Positions 1 to 10,971 of a stretch of DNA of 64,000 nucleotides are shown here, one piece after another (position 1 is the first letter of the stretch; each line of letters opens with the position of its first letter). Where the stretch lies: positions 45,333,255-45,397,254 of the forward strand of contig CM055111.1 of assembly GCA_029204225.1 (NCBI GenBank). Direction: 5' to 3'. The notes under the pieces were generated by a model that was not told the DNA's origin, did not search any database, and saw only the letters and a program-made list of their open reading frames with translations. The DNA comes from Diphasiastrum complanatum. Its lineage: Eukaryota > Streptophyta > Lycopodiopsida > Lycopodiales > Lycopodiaceae. The position numbers were made by a program, and so were the translations under genes.

Positions 1-4
1 GACT

Positions 5-838
5 TGAGTCTGTAAGTAGGACCATGCGCTTATTAGTGCAATTGTATTGTAGTCTGTTGGAATATAACTCCTACTCATCCCAACAGCCCTTCTTCCTTCT
101 CTGATTTTTGCTCTCTCAGATGAAACTGGTAGAAAATGAACTATTTTTCAATAGTCTGCATATTTGAACTAATTGTCACCACAGTCTGCATTTTTACTCA
201 AGTTTTTCCATAGGCGAAAAACCCGACACCCGACACTGTCACTTCTTTTTACCTTAATTTGCAACTAAGTGTTTAGCGACACTTATTCAAGTTGTTTTTT
301 GGGCCATTTAGGCACTTCCAGAAAAGTGACACTTTTTGCAAAAAATGTGAAAAATGCGAAACTACATTTTTCCAGCAGTTTCTGACAGGCAAAAAATGCA
401 ACACTGCATTTTTCCTCACAGTTTTTGACATGCGACAAAAGGTGAAAAACTCAACACTGCAGTTTTACACGGGATACTACACAGGCGACACTCTGTAGAA
501 ATACACAATATTCCATGTACAGACTGTCTATGTCTTCACGTTCCAATAACAACTATTCTAATTAGTCAGTTAAGCGATCTTGTAAATGTAAAGCTAGAAT
601 AATGCAAGATCTTTCGGCTGCTATAAATGTAAATGAGCGATTGAAGATATCAGAGGTTATTGTAAGTGTCATCATAAGTCATCTTACAGAGATCAAACGA
701 CCAGAACGAGTCTTACAGTAGTTGACTCCTTAGAGTTAGTGATCATAGAGAGAGAGAGAGATATTCAAAATGTTAGCAATTGTTTTGAATCTGTAAGTAG
801 GATCACGCACTTATCAACGTGATTAAATTGTGATCTGC
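5..838. repeat. Diverged direct repeat pair (5-56 and 787-838)
   Basis: Two stretches of about 52 bp share a core such as tctgtaagtagga followed by matching blocks. The second copy lies inside the candidate copia LTR at 771-1206, so the first is probably a piece of another LTR of that family at the window edge. Confidence 0.5.
180..500. repeat. A/T-rich repeat with gacact / tgcattttt motifs
   Basis: Short motifs such as cgacact, acactgcattttt and caaaaaatg recur several times in both orientations. A related set of motifs lies at 63115-63370 at the other end of the window. The short open frames here are made of the repeat and are not gene-like. Confidence 0.45.
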
Positions 839-1206
839 TCGTTGTTACCACAACTTTTTTATACAAATTCGCTATTGTTCTACATCTCTTTATATTCTTG
901 TTGAATGATAATTATCACTCCTCTTACACAAACACTATTATCAGATAATTGTATAATTGTCTCTGTCACCTAAATTGATTCTACATTCTCTTCATACCAT
1001 GTTATCAGTATTAGAGGATTGCATGGCTGTCTCAGATGCCTAATCGATTTTTTGCAATCTCTCTTTCACAACAGTCTAAGACTCCTACACTGATAATCTG
1101 ATTCAACGCAAAAGAACAACTCATAAACTCCATTCACTAAGTAATCCACGATCTTGTTATTAAGAATTTTTGTTTCATCAGTTGACATCAATCCAAATCG
1201 TCAACA
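771..1206 (+). mobile_element. Candidate 5' LTR of a copia element
   Basis: The stretch starts TGTTAG and ends TCAACA, the usual short inverted LTR termini, and lies just upstream of tRNA-iMet-like primer sites and a copia gag frame. A short GA run precedes it. No second LTR was found and target duplications were not identified, so the left boundary is inferred. Confidence 0.45.
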
Positions 1207-1210
1207 AATG

Positions 1211-1287
1211 TGGTATCAGAACTGAGAATTCACAATCCTTCGCATCTCACAAGTGGGTATCAGGTTCCAACAAAGTGGTATCAGAGC
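1211..1287 (+). other. Two initiator-tRNA-Met primer-binding-like sites
   Basis: TGGTATCAGAAC at 1211-1222 and TGGTATCAGAGC at 1276-1287 both resemble the primer-binding site complementary to the 3' end of plant initiator tRNA-Met. The second is the canonical form. They lie between the candidate LTR and gag. Confidence 0.6.
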
Positions 1288-1399
1288 ACAAGGTTTATTG
1301 GATTACTAGAGTCTAGGAACTACAATAGAACTTAACAATTTTTTTGTTCTATAGAGTTGATTCATTTAGTTTGTGTATTATCTCTGCTACTCGATCACA

Positions 1400-1963
1400 A
1401 TGGAAGGCCCAACCTCAGAAATCTGCCTCATCAACAAATTCAACGGAGATGACTTCCACATGTGGAAGTTTAAGATGAGGATGATCTTGATCGAGAAAGA
1501 GCTTTGGGAATACATAAATGGTCCAATAGCCAAACTAGCAGAACCTGAACTGCTTCCAACATGGGAAGCAAAGGATGGCAAAGCACTTGCCATTGTATCC
1601 CTGAATCTGAAAGGCACTCAAATCGCTCATGTATCCAACTGCACCACCTCCAAAGAAGCGTGAGATACACTTACAAGCATCTACGAGACCTCAGATGTTT
1701 CCACTCATCTCTTCTTAAGGAAGAAAGTACTGACACTCGGAATGAGTGAAGGCACCTCAGTCAGCGACCATCTGAATGAGTTCAAACAATTGCTAAACCA
1801 ACTGGCTACAATAGGTTCGCCTATCTCAGAAAAAAACTCTATCATGTCTCTTCTTGCCAGTCTTCAATCCTCCTACGACAATTTAGTGTTGCTTCTTAGC
1901 AATACTCCTACGTTGTCTCTCCAAGAAATTGACAGCAAGTCTGTTGCAGGAAGTTACAAGTAG
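1400..1963 (+). pseudogene. Ty1/copia gag remnant
   Basis: One reading frame runs from the ATG at 1400 to the TAG at 1961-1963, broken only by an in-frame TGA at 1661-1663. The N-terminal part has the copia gag signature around FNGDDFHMWKFKM, and the later part has the UBN2-type pattern SVSDHLNEFKQLLNQL. A tryptophan is expected at the stop, so TGG to TGA is the likely change. No zinc knuckle or pol follows, so the element is truncated. In life this protein would form virus-like particles for the retrotransposon. The family is clear; the exact lineage is not. Confidence 0.75.
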
Positions 1964-3029
1964 ATAGAAGTAGGAACCGATTGGAATTCATCAGTATTGC
2001 ACACATATCTGTAGATGAATGGTTGGAGTTGCATGGTTGATTGTGTGCCTGCAACTAGAGTAAACATAATCTGAGCAACAGGCTGGGAAATATATTACAA
2101 TGAAACCGCATCTTTCTGCCTGATCTGGCTTTGTAATAAAAAAATCACAATAAAAGAGCCAATTGCCTGGTAAAGGGCAGAAACACCCGGTAACCAAAGT
2201 TAAAAAAACGAGAAAAACCAAGAAGTAAAATCGCTTCATAGATTCTATCAGTGATAAATTCTATGAACAGCCTGGGTGTCAGGAATTCAGGCGGGGAAGG
2301 GGGGGGGAGGTATTATCTCTCCTTTTGGTTTTGTTTTGCTGCTACATAGGCAGCGACTATTTAAAGAACTAAGGAGGGGGGTAGTTGTACTTTCTATTCT
2401 CCCTCACCAATTAAGTTGTTTTGTTGTGACAAGGGGAGGGGAGGCGACGCACTTCCCCACGGCCCCACTCTCTTTTCTTTTCCAAATAACTATGAAGAAA
2501 AGTTTTAGTGATGCTAAGTTTAGTTAAAGAAAAGTTTAAACTTAATTCCTAAGTTATATATGTAAGCTATAAGAGGAAAATCCTATAGGAACTTATGATT
2601 TTTTTTACTTAAAAGTTGAAGTCAGGCCAAATCTTGTTGTAGCTATCCTTGTTGAATGTATAGCTCTCTCCTTCCTCCTCTGTACTTGTTAATGTCCAAG
2701 ACTTTGGAGGAGAGAAAGGTACGTAGGAGTTTGGAAGATAGATATAAGCCTTAACCATATTTCATAATCTTATTGGAGTCCATGGGCCATGTGGCACCAT
2801 TTTATGGCCCCAAATGGTATGAAAGGCCTACAAGGGACAAATGGGACCTTTCTTGGGGCCCACTTGTCCTTTTTGTATGAGGAAAGAGGAAGAGCTTTGG
2901 GGGAGGGGGTAAAGGAAGTACGTTCATTTTCCTCTACCTCATTCTCAAAGTTGCTTGTAGAGTTTCTTTGTGCTCAAGCTTACTTGTTTTCTTGAGGCTT
3001 TCTTCTCTAGTTATTAGTTTTTAACGATT
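1964..3029. other. No recognisable gene
   Basis: After the gag frame ends, the sequence contains G-run-rich and T-rich stretches with several stop-bounded short frames, none with a recognisable protein pattern. It probably includes decayed copia sequence and the untranslated leader of the gypsy element that follows. Confidence 0.4.
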
Positions 3030-3322
3030 TTGATGTCGTTGGTCTCCACTCTTTCCTCTAGCTTTTTGCTACATACTACTTTTGCCATGGACACTACTAT
3101 GGATGTTTCCCAGGCTCCAAGTCCCCCGAGGACTGATATGGAGCAGATGACGTGTGCGATAAATTTGTTGCAAGAACAAACTATCGACATGCGCTCTAAA
3201 CATAAACGGGCGGAGACCGTGTTACGAGCTATGTTTCAATCTCGGAAGACACTCTTCAACCCGATGTTTACCCTAGAGTTTTTCACTGGGGAGAAAAAGG
3301 ATAGACACCAGGACATGGTCTT
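3030..3322 (+). pseudogene. Gypsy gag N-terminal fragment
   Basis: The frame begins at an ATG at 3030 (an alternative ATG is at 3087) and runs through a sequence ending in FFTGEKKDRHQDM. The F-x-G-x-K pattern is the usual start of a retrotransposon gag core. It is cut by the solo LTR inserted after the GTCTT duplication at 3318-3322. Gag resumes after 4176 in a frame shifted by one base, so there is a further indel or later decay. Confidence 0.55.
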
Positions 3323-4171
3323 TGTTAAAATTGGCAAAAGCTAACTTGATCAAATCTTGTAAATACCATTATGAGTAGTACATATCATCATTAGACATGT
3401 GTGGAGCCTGTTCCCACATGTGAAATAAATGCATTTATCATTTAGATGAGTCATATAGGTTGTACCTACCATTTCATTTGAGATCTAGTGGCTAAAATGG
3501 CCAAAATCTAGTTTTCTAGCTATATGCCACTTGGCATCATTTTATTGGTAGGAAAAGCTATTTCACATGGATAGGAGTGATCTCACACGTGCCAAGGACT
3601 GCTCACATGTGTGAAAACATCAGTAGTAGGTGAGATTCAACTTGTAGTAGATATTTGTGCAACTCTCTATAAATTAGAAAAATTGCCTAAAATCAAGGGA
3701 GGTGGCTATAAGTTAGGAAACTTGGTCCATGTGCCATATTGATGATTATTGGTGGATCCTTTGATGAGTAGGAACTCTCACACGTGCCAAATCAGCTGAG
3801 TAAGCATCAGCTCTTGTGTATATATGGTGGCTCATTTGGCCATAATTGACAAGAAAGCTAAATCTTGGTTTTGGTGCATTTCTTGAGTAATCTCTCCATT
3901 TGTCTTGTGATTTTATGCTTTTAATGGTTTCTAAGCTTAGTGTACTTCATTATTTGCTGGTAGCCCGTACTCTGATAGGTCTTCACACGTGTGAAACTAG
4001 CAAGTACAAGTTTTGATCATATTTGATTGTTCTTGTTAGATTTGTTGATGTAGATTTGATCTAGTGCTATCTAATCTTGTGTAGATTGGTAGATCAATCT
4101 AATCTAACACCCAATCACACTTGTGGATCTGATTTGGATCCATTCTTGGTCCTTTTTGTTGTACTTTGACA
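3323..4171 (+). mobile_element. Solo LTR inserted in gypsy gag, TSD GTCTT
   Basis: An 849-bp stretch starts TGTTAAA and ends TTTGACA, which are near-perfect inverted termini. It is flanked by the identical 5-bp direct repeat GTCTT at 3318-3322 and 4172-4176. Gag coding sequence stops at the left edge and resumes at the right edge. It encodes nothing. It contains several CACATGTG or CACACGTG motifs (near 3416, 3593, 3608, 3779 and 3984), which resemble bHLH/bZIP-binding G-box-like elements; their function here is unknown. Confidence 0.85.
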
Positions 4172-4176
4172 GTCTT

Positions 4177-5058
4177 GCATGGCTTGATCAGTGGACATCT
4201 CATTTTGCCATGCACGATCTGCCAAACAGCTCCCGGATTGCTACTGCCATTATGTTTTTGCGAGGCAAAGCTTATTCATGGTGGCAGGATCTTAAGGAGC
4301 GTGCTATAGTCCCATCTACTTGGGATGACTTCCAGGTAGCCTTTAAGGCCGCCTTTATGCCAATCCTCGACGATTTTGAATATTATCGTCGATTTGCCAC
4401 ATTGCAAATGGGGACGAAACCCTTGGATGTCTATTTGCAAGACTTCTAATGGGCTGCTTTGCGATTTGTTAACCATATTGACGAAGTTCTCCTTAAGCTG
4501 CATTTTATTTTAGGCTTGTCCAAAGAGTATCAGTTGGAGGTCTACTATAATCAGCCACAATTCTTAGATGATGACATGCATTTTGCTCGAATTTTTGACA
4601 ATACACACATTGTAACCAACAAAGAGCAACAAAAGCCTAAATTCAAAGACACACCCTCTTCGGGCCCTCCTTTCAAAAAGAGCAAAGAGAGAGTTGTTGA
4701 TGAAGATTTCTCTTCGGAAAAAAAAAAAAAAAAAAAAAAAAAACGCCCTCAATTGGAGAGAGCTGACTTTGATAAGGACAAAAGTGGCGGGTTGTGTTTC
4801 TCCTGCATGAAGAAGGGGCACCTTTCAAAGGACTGTCCGAAGAAACAGAAGAAGGGAGGCTGCTCCTTTAAGGCACCAGGTAATTCTTCTATTTCTTGCA
4901 TTGATGTATCTTTTAAAGATGAAACGGTTTGTAGCAATTGTTGTTTTAATACTACAGTTTTTGGACCTCACGACCTGATTCGTATGAGTGAATTTGTAGG
5001 CAGCCAACTTGTGAGTATTTTGTTTGACGACGGTTGGCTCTACTCACAATTTTATTAA
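4177..5058 (+). pseudogene. Gypsy gag core, zinc knuckle and protease start
   Basis: The gag core includes MFLRGKAYSWWQDL (about 4250-4294) and continues past a TAA at 4447 in the same frame. A run of 24 or so A residues near 4719-4743 encodes a lysine tract. The CCHC zinc knuckle CFSCMKKGHLSKDC lies at about 4795-4836. The C-terminal part enters a retropepsin-like region with SILFDDG near 5010-5030, where the frame is lost. It is nonfunctional because of the internal stop and frameshift. Confidence 0.75.
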
Positions 5059-5372
5059 TGCTAAGTTGGTGCATAAGCTGCAGTTGGCAACTGCCAAGTG
5101 ACCACAAGTATGTGATTAGGATGGCAGCTGGTGGGGAGCAGCAGGTCTGGGACCATTTTGTTTCCCACATGTCGTTGAAGATTCAGAACTATGTAGATAG
5201 CTTGTATTTTCATGCTATGAATCTTGATAAGGTAGATCTAATCCTTGGCAAAGAATGGTTTTATGCTAGAAATGAGTCGTTAAAGAAAGATTATGTTTCT
5301 CATAGTATATTTTTCTTGCATAATGCACTTTGGTTTGTCTTAAAGGCAATGAGCCTGATCTACCTTTTGTAA
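5034..5372 (+). pseudogene. Gypsy protease region fragment
   Basis: Sequence after the frame break continues the retropepsin domain, with hydrophobic beta-strand-like segments and the pattern DLILGKEWF, equivalent to the D-x-I-L-G-x-x-W-L motif of plant gypsy proteases. The catalytic-loop part lies in the preceding frame. This is a broken part of the same element. Confidence 0.65.
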
Positions 5373-5569
5373 TTGCTCATGAGGCTAATCAATGTATTTT
5401 GGATTCTGTGTATCATTCGTATTCATGCCATCTAAAAGATGAATCATACATGGATGCTTTTATTACTCATAATTTCAATGTTGATGTATCGTCTTTCTCT
5501 AAAGCATTGTTTTTTTCTGATGATAATCTAGAATCTACGCCTGAGGGCAAAATCTTTTAAAGATTTAGG

Positions 5570-6189
5570 GAGGAATATAGTGATATATTCCTTGAGCAGT
5601 TGCTTGAGGCTCTTCCCCCCTCTCTTGGAATAGACCATCACATATATTTCCTTCCCGACAGCTCTCTTGTATTGCTTTTTCCTTACAAGATGAGCCCGAA
5701 GGAAGAAAATGAGGTTGCTAGTCAACTTAAGGAGTTATTATGTAAGGGCCAGATTAGGTCCAGTAAATCCCCTTGGGGAGCTCCTGTTTTGTTAACAGTC
5801 AAAAAAGATGGTGGTAATCGTCTTTGTGTCGATTACAAAAAGCTTAATAAAATGACTATAAAAAATCGTTATCCCTTACCTTGGATGGACCGATTGAATG
5901 GTGCTAAGCAATTCACCAAATTGGACCTTAGGTTGGGGCATCATCAAATTAGAATTCACGAGAGGGGATGTTTACAAAATTGGTTTTCGTTCTAGGTATG
6001 GCCATTACAAATCTTAGTTTTACCCTTTGGTCTAACTAGTGCCCTGACAACCTTCCAACAGATGATGAATGATATTCTTTGTCCATATCTAGGGAAGTTT
6101 CTCGTGGTATTTTTGGATGACATTCTGATTTATAGTAAGACTCTTGATGAGCATGAGGCGCATTTGCGTACAGTCTTAGATAATCTAAG
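5570..6189 (+). pseudogene. Gypsy reverse transcriptase fragment
   Basis: The 5600-5995 frame carries the RT fingers and palm start, including [16 protein letters not shown] and [20 protein letters not shown]. After a frameshift near 5990, the palm continues with LPFGL and the catalytic box FLDDILIYS at about 6110-6137. The RT stops at the CTAAG duplication where the next solo LTR is inserted, and what follows that LTR does not look like RT. Confidence 0.8.
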
Positions 6190-7003
6190 TGTTGAGGGTA
6201 TTCCCGACAAAGTGTAAATAAATAAAATCGTCCAATAAAATGTGTTGCAAGGGCATGACATCTTGTGCGTATAAGCCCATGGCCCAATAAGCATGCAAGC
6301 TAAGTTGTAAATAAAATAATTGGCTTGGGCCCTTTCTAATTAAAATAAAACTTGAGGCCCAAAGTCAATTTTAAACTTAAAGATTATTTTTTTAGAGTTG
6401 GGTCCAATTTGGAACTCACATGAATCTTGTGAATTTCAATGTACTTTTTGTGGACCCTTGGATCAAGTTGGGTCCAAGATGAATGGATAGGATCAATGTA
6501 AATATTAGCCAATAAGATTTTGGGGCAAGGGCCTTCCCCATTTTATAAAAAGGCACCATTTGTACTCTATTTCCATGCTTAATGGGGAGGAAACTCTACC
6601 AATTTGGAGAGCCAAGCATCCTCATTTGCTAAGCACTCATGCTAATGTTTTTTGTTGTGTTTTTCTGATTGTTTCCATTTCCATGTTGTTGTTTTAATAG
6701 TTATGGTTTCTCCATTAGCATGCATCTTGAGCTTTTGAGCTAACCTCCCCCTCAACTCTATCTCTCTCTTTCTCTCTTCTCCTTCTTTCTCTTCTATTCT
6801 ACCCTTCCCTTTCACCAACAATCATGATGAAGTTAGTTTAGGGAAGTAGAGTTAGTGTGAGTAGTGTTAGTGGAGGTAGAGTTAGATAAAAAGTAGGAAA
6901 CTAACTAAAAGTAGCATCTATGCATAGTTAGGTGCCTATCCAGTGAACTAACCCTTGTTGACAGGCGGGAGGGCTATTATTACGTCGGATCGAAGGCCCT
7001 ACA
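6190..7003 (+). mobile_element. Solo LTR, family TGTTGGG (copy A), TSD CTAAG
   Basis: The 814-bp copy starts TGTTGAGGGTATTCCCGACA, ends CCCTACA and is flanked by CTAAG at 6185-6189 and 7004-7008. It matches copies at 37170 and 48886 along its whole length, including a TATA-like TTTATAAAAAG near 6541 and a pyrimidine-rich tract near 6760. The first 20 bases form a palindrome. No coding sequence is present. Confidence 0.9.
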
Positions 7004-7182
7004 CTAAGGCAAGCCAATGATTTGGAGGATATATCAATGCTAGATAATGCTAGATTGGATTCTACATCAAAATCGAGTTTCTTGCATATGTAGATTGGAC
7101 CTTTTGTAGATCAAAACTCTATTTAGGGTTATATTCTTGACCAATTCCAATTTCAAAACATACTTACTGAAAATGGTCGATT

Positions 7183-9062
7183 TTAAGAGCATTGGAAAAG
7201 CCTAAGTGGTGGCCATCTGGTGATTCTCCCGGTGTTGCAAGTTTTGTTAACGACATAGAACAAGGGTTGATGGTCTGTATAAAAAGCAAAATGTGTGGCC
7301 ATCAGGTAGTGCCGAAATTTCTTAACCGCATAGATCATCGCCAGTGCTTCTCGTTCTGTGGTTGAATAGTTCATTTCTGTATCACTGAGCTGTCGGCTTG
7401 CAAATCGGATTGGAATATCCTTTTGTTGTTCACCTGGCTGGGTTAAGACTGCTCCAACTGCATACTTCGATGCGTCCGTATGCACATGAAACTCAATGGA
7501 CCAATTGGGTGGATGTAAGATTGGTGCTGAAACCAATGCATCCTTAAGCTTTTGGAAAGCCTTTAGGGCTTCCTCGTTCCAATGTGGATCCGTTGTGAGT
7601 TTATAGATTGGTCGGGCTAACTCCGCAAAATCTAAAATGAAGATCCTATAATAGTTAGCATGACCCATGAAGATGTAGACTTCGTGGATCGTCCCCAGTG
7701 GTGGTAGATCAACAATGATCCTGATCTTTGATAGGTCTGTGGCGATCCCGTGTCTTGACACTATATGGCCGAGAATCAAGCTATGTGTAACCCAAAATTG
7801 ACATTTTTCTGGATTCAAGGAGATCTGAAAATTGCGACATTTTGTAACACCTTCTCCAAATTGGATAAGTGTTCCGAGTCTGGTCCATGCACGCACAGAT
7901 CGTCTAAGAAAATTTCCAAAAAATTTTGCAAATACTCTTTGAATGTCGTCTGCATGACATGCTGGAAAGTGCTTGGGGCATTGCAAAGTTCGAATGGCAT
8001 CACCTTATAGACATAGGTTTTCCATTCCGTGGCGAATGCTATCTTGTGCTAGTCTTGGGGGACTATCTTCACCTGGTTGTAGCCACTGAAGCCGTCTAAA
8101 AAACTATAGGCTTCGGCGCTAGCTACTCTGTCGAGGACACTTTTCGTAAATGGTAAAGTAAAATGATCTTTTTTGGTGACTGCATTTAGTGCCTTCAGAT
8201 TCACACAATTCGCATTTTGCCATTTTTCTTGGGTACTATAACTATCGACGATATCCATTCCGTGTGCTCTTTCATAAATGACATCTGCATCAGCGGTAGT
8301 AACGACTCACCTTGGGGACTGCTCCATCCACCAAGAGTATGGTGTGTTGGACTATAGTTGGTGGAATGCCCTTCAGATTACTATAACTCCAGGCAAAACA
8401 GTCTTTATACTCCACCAACAATGATCGTAGTCTCTTGAATTGTGTGGGCGTTAACTGCCCTCCCACATGCACTATTTTTTCTTCTTCACCTGGCTCGGCA
8501 AGGTTCATCGGCTGTGTTCGCGCAGGTCCCTCGAAGACTTGTTCCGCTAGTGCCTAACTTTGATCAGGTTCTCGTTGGGCTTGCGGCATCATAATTACCA
8601 CGTCGTCCAAGGTATAATTCTTGAAAGTCTCAGGCATCTCGTGAACTGGAGCTCGTCGAGATTCCTCTTTCAACATATTGATCTTAGCCCGACTGGTCAT
8701 CTTTTGATTTTCTGTCATCTGAGTAGAGGATGACACTGTATCTGAGTCCATCTTGAATGACTTCAAGGAACCCAACACTCTTTTTTGCCCTTTTTTGTCA
8801 CATTGGTGGATTCGTCCTTGTTGTCTTTCATCGGAACTGGAGTGACATTCGTCTCGTGGTTGCGAATATCAACATCCACTGTAGCTATAGCCTCTTCGGG
8901 TAGATCACTCCATCGGATCACCTGGTTGTAGCATTGCTTCAACTGATTCTTCCACCACTTGTACAGCCTTTTGTGCCTCCCTTTTAATCTTTGGTGGCAA
9001 ATCAATGACTGGTTTTTCAAAAGATTATCATAGAGCATCTTTACTCTTATTCCTTCACTCAA
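7183..9062 (-). pseudogene. Ty3/gypsy pol fragment: RT and RNase H (minus strand)
   Basis: Read on the minus strand, 9062-8290 is the region before RT, including QFKRLRSLLVEYKDCFAW. RT follows in pieces: FSGYNQV near 8065-8100, then MPFELCNAPSTFQ and the catalytic-box variant FLDDLCVHG near 7880-7990. The 267-residue frame at 7183-7986 continues through RT thumb into RNase H, with HTDASKYAVGAVL and YTDHQPL. Several frame breaks make it inactive. It is a different gypsy lineage from the 3.0-6.2 kb element. Integrase and LTRs were not found beside it. Confidence 0.8.
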
Positions 9063-9870
9063 CTTATCAATGATTCACCGTCTGATGCAGTTTGAGCTCG
9101 TCTTCTTTCATATGCTGATTCATGTGCAGGAGCTTGGTTGGTTGCACGTCAAATTCTTCCACGAAATGACTTGTTTATCATTGCCCTTCGAACAAGATTG
9201 GGAGATCCACATCCAATGTTAATTGGTCTCTCTAAGTGTTCATGTGAGCATGTGTTGGATTCCTTGGGTACTCATCTTATGCGATGCCCCTCAGGTGAAA
9301 ATCGTAGTGTCCATGATCTCATTCATGATGTTCTTGCTGCTATTGCTCATGATAGTGATTTTCATGTTGTTCAAGAGCAGACACATTTTACCAAAGGCTT
9401 CTTCGCAATCTTCTCAACGACATGTTGACCTTGTTTTCTCGCATGAGAGAATTCACACTTTGGAAGATGATGTTATTGCTGATCCCTGTAATCAGGGCCT
9501 TCGTTTTTCCACCACGCAAGGGCCCCTGCATCTCATGCAGCTCAAGAGAAGGAGCGAGATTATAATAATTGTACATTTGATGAAAATGCCATCCCCTTTG
9601 CCTTGGAACCGTATGGATGTCACCATAAAAAATTTAATGATTTTTTGTCATTGTGTACAAAGCTTGTTGTGAACCGCTAGGGACAAAGTGTTATGTTCAT
9701 CATTGTATTTTTTTACCGTCAACATATTTCGATTGCATTGCAACATTCATGGGCGCTTTCAATTCTTCGACGAGCTCAATTTGCAAGAGCAACTGCTTCA
9801 AAGCTTCTTACGTTACCTATTAGTGACACTAATCTAGTTAGTGATTTAAATCAAGAAGTTGATTTTAAGT
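9063..9870 (+). pseudogene. C-terminal region of a retroelement polyprotein
   Basis: Across three frames the sequence encodes a pattern known from the end of some non-LTR-type RT proteins: a SCAGAWL motif and RLGDPHPM, a zinc-like Cys/His set (C-S-C-E-H...D..G.H...C), and then a domain with VDLVF, ALEPYGCHH and a terminal SIALQHSWALSILRRAQFAR. The last domain resembles a PD-(D/E)XK-like nuclease region, but this is by pattern only. At least two frameshifts and one stop make it a pseudogene. It abuts the oppositely oriented gypsy fragment. Confidence 0.5.
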
Positions 9871-10315
9871 AATTAATCTACTATTGAGTTTTATTGATCA
9901 ACTTGATTCATTTTTTCCGTTCGGGGCATTATCATTCTATATACTTTTATCTTTTTGTAAGTTGATGGGTTTTCCCATAATTTATTAATAAAAACAGGGA
10001 TTTATTATTATTAATAATTGATAAACCTGAAGCCATTTGGGACGTCCAATTCATAGTTTCCTAAATCTTGTTTAATCTTTTAGGACTGAATACCAACAAA
10101 TAACCAATAAAACTTCCAAAAAGAAAAGAAATACATAATGGAATTAACTCCGTTCCCACATTCCCTAACAACAAAGCAAGCTTCAAACCATGTATATCAA
10201 AGCAATGGGGATCGCCCTTCACTAATGTGATCAAATGAACCCTTTGTAAGGGATTCAATTAACGACGTCCTAAACTTATTTGTTTATTTCAAGTCATGAA
10301 TCGTCGAAGACACAA
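9871..10315. other. Intergenic, no gene seen
   Basis: An AT-rich stretch with a run of TTATTATTAATAA-type sequence near 9980-10015, which could be the 3' tail of the preceding retroelement. The short frames show no recognisable product. Confidence 0.4.
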
Positions 10316-10695
10316 ACTTGATCAAGGAAAAATAGCACATTAATTTGCAGATCATCCATCAGTATCACAGAAATAGCACAAGCCTGAGTCATCAATTCCA
10401 AATCAATAAACATTGAAATATGCCGACACCTGATTCCCTCTTGCAAGTCATAACTATAGCTCATATATTATTTAGATTTAGCGTACACATGGCAATCCAG
10501 TCATCAACGACCAAGCGGAAGAGCATATTAATTTGCATATAGTCCATCAATGTAACAAAGATGGCAGAAGCCCGAATTATCAATTACAAAAATGAAATAC
10601 AATATCTAATCCCCACTTGCATCTCATGAATATAACTTCTGTATCATTACAATTTAGTGTACATATGGCATTCCAGTTGTGAACGATTAAGGTCA
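10316..10695. repeat. Tandem duplication of about 190 bp downstream of RpoT
   Basis: Segments 10316-10505 and 10506-10695 align along their length with moderate divergence. For example, cattaatttgcagatcatcc matches tattaatttgcatatagtcc at an offset of 190 bp. It lies roughly 280-660 bp past the RpoT stop codon, in its 3' flank or 3' UTR. Confidence 0.6.
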
Positions 10696-10971
10696 TCTTT
10701 ATGGCGATTGCCATTTGATAGACCCAATTTCTATTCAGACCCACATGCACAGAGGTATCTGTAACATCTACAACAAATCATATCAAGAAGAACCTAGAAG
10801 CAACTGCACTTGTTTGGCTAGCTGGAAGGAAGAGTGCGTGCACTTCTTACCACAAGAGCCATGAAAGAAGATGCAATGAGCAGTGCAGAATAGTCTCACA
10901 TAAGGTTGATAGTGCAAAGCCAGAAGATTCAACCAAGCAAGTACAACTTCATAAATGGGCGACCAAATATC

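Larger units (their letters stand above)
3030..6189 (+). mobile_element. Decayed Ty3/gypsy element (gag, protease, RT), truncated at 3' end
   Basis: Fragments appear in the order gag N-terminus (3030-3322), gag core and zinc knuckle (4177-4860), protease (about 4970-5330) and reverse transcriptase (5600-6189), all on the plus strand. A solo LTR splits gag and a second solo LTR sits at the end of the RT. RNase H and integrase are missing after position 7009. Many frameshifts and stops make it inactive. Confidence 0.8.

Noticed and set aside
2276-2527. Plus-strand frame of 83 codons
   Set aside because: G-run-rich start and no recognisable pattern; likely chance.
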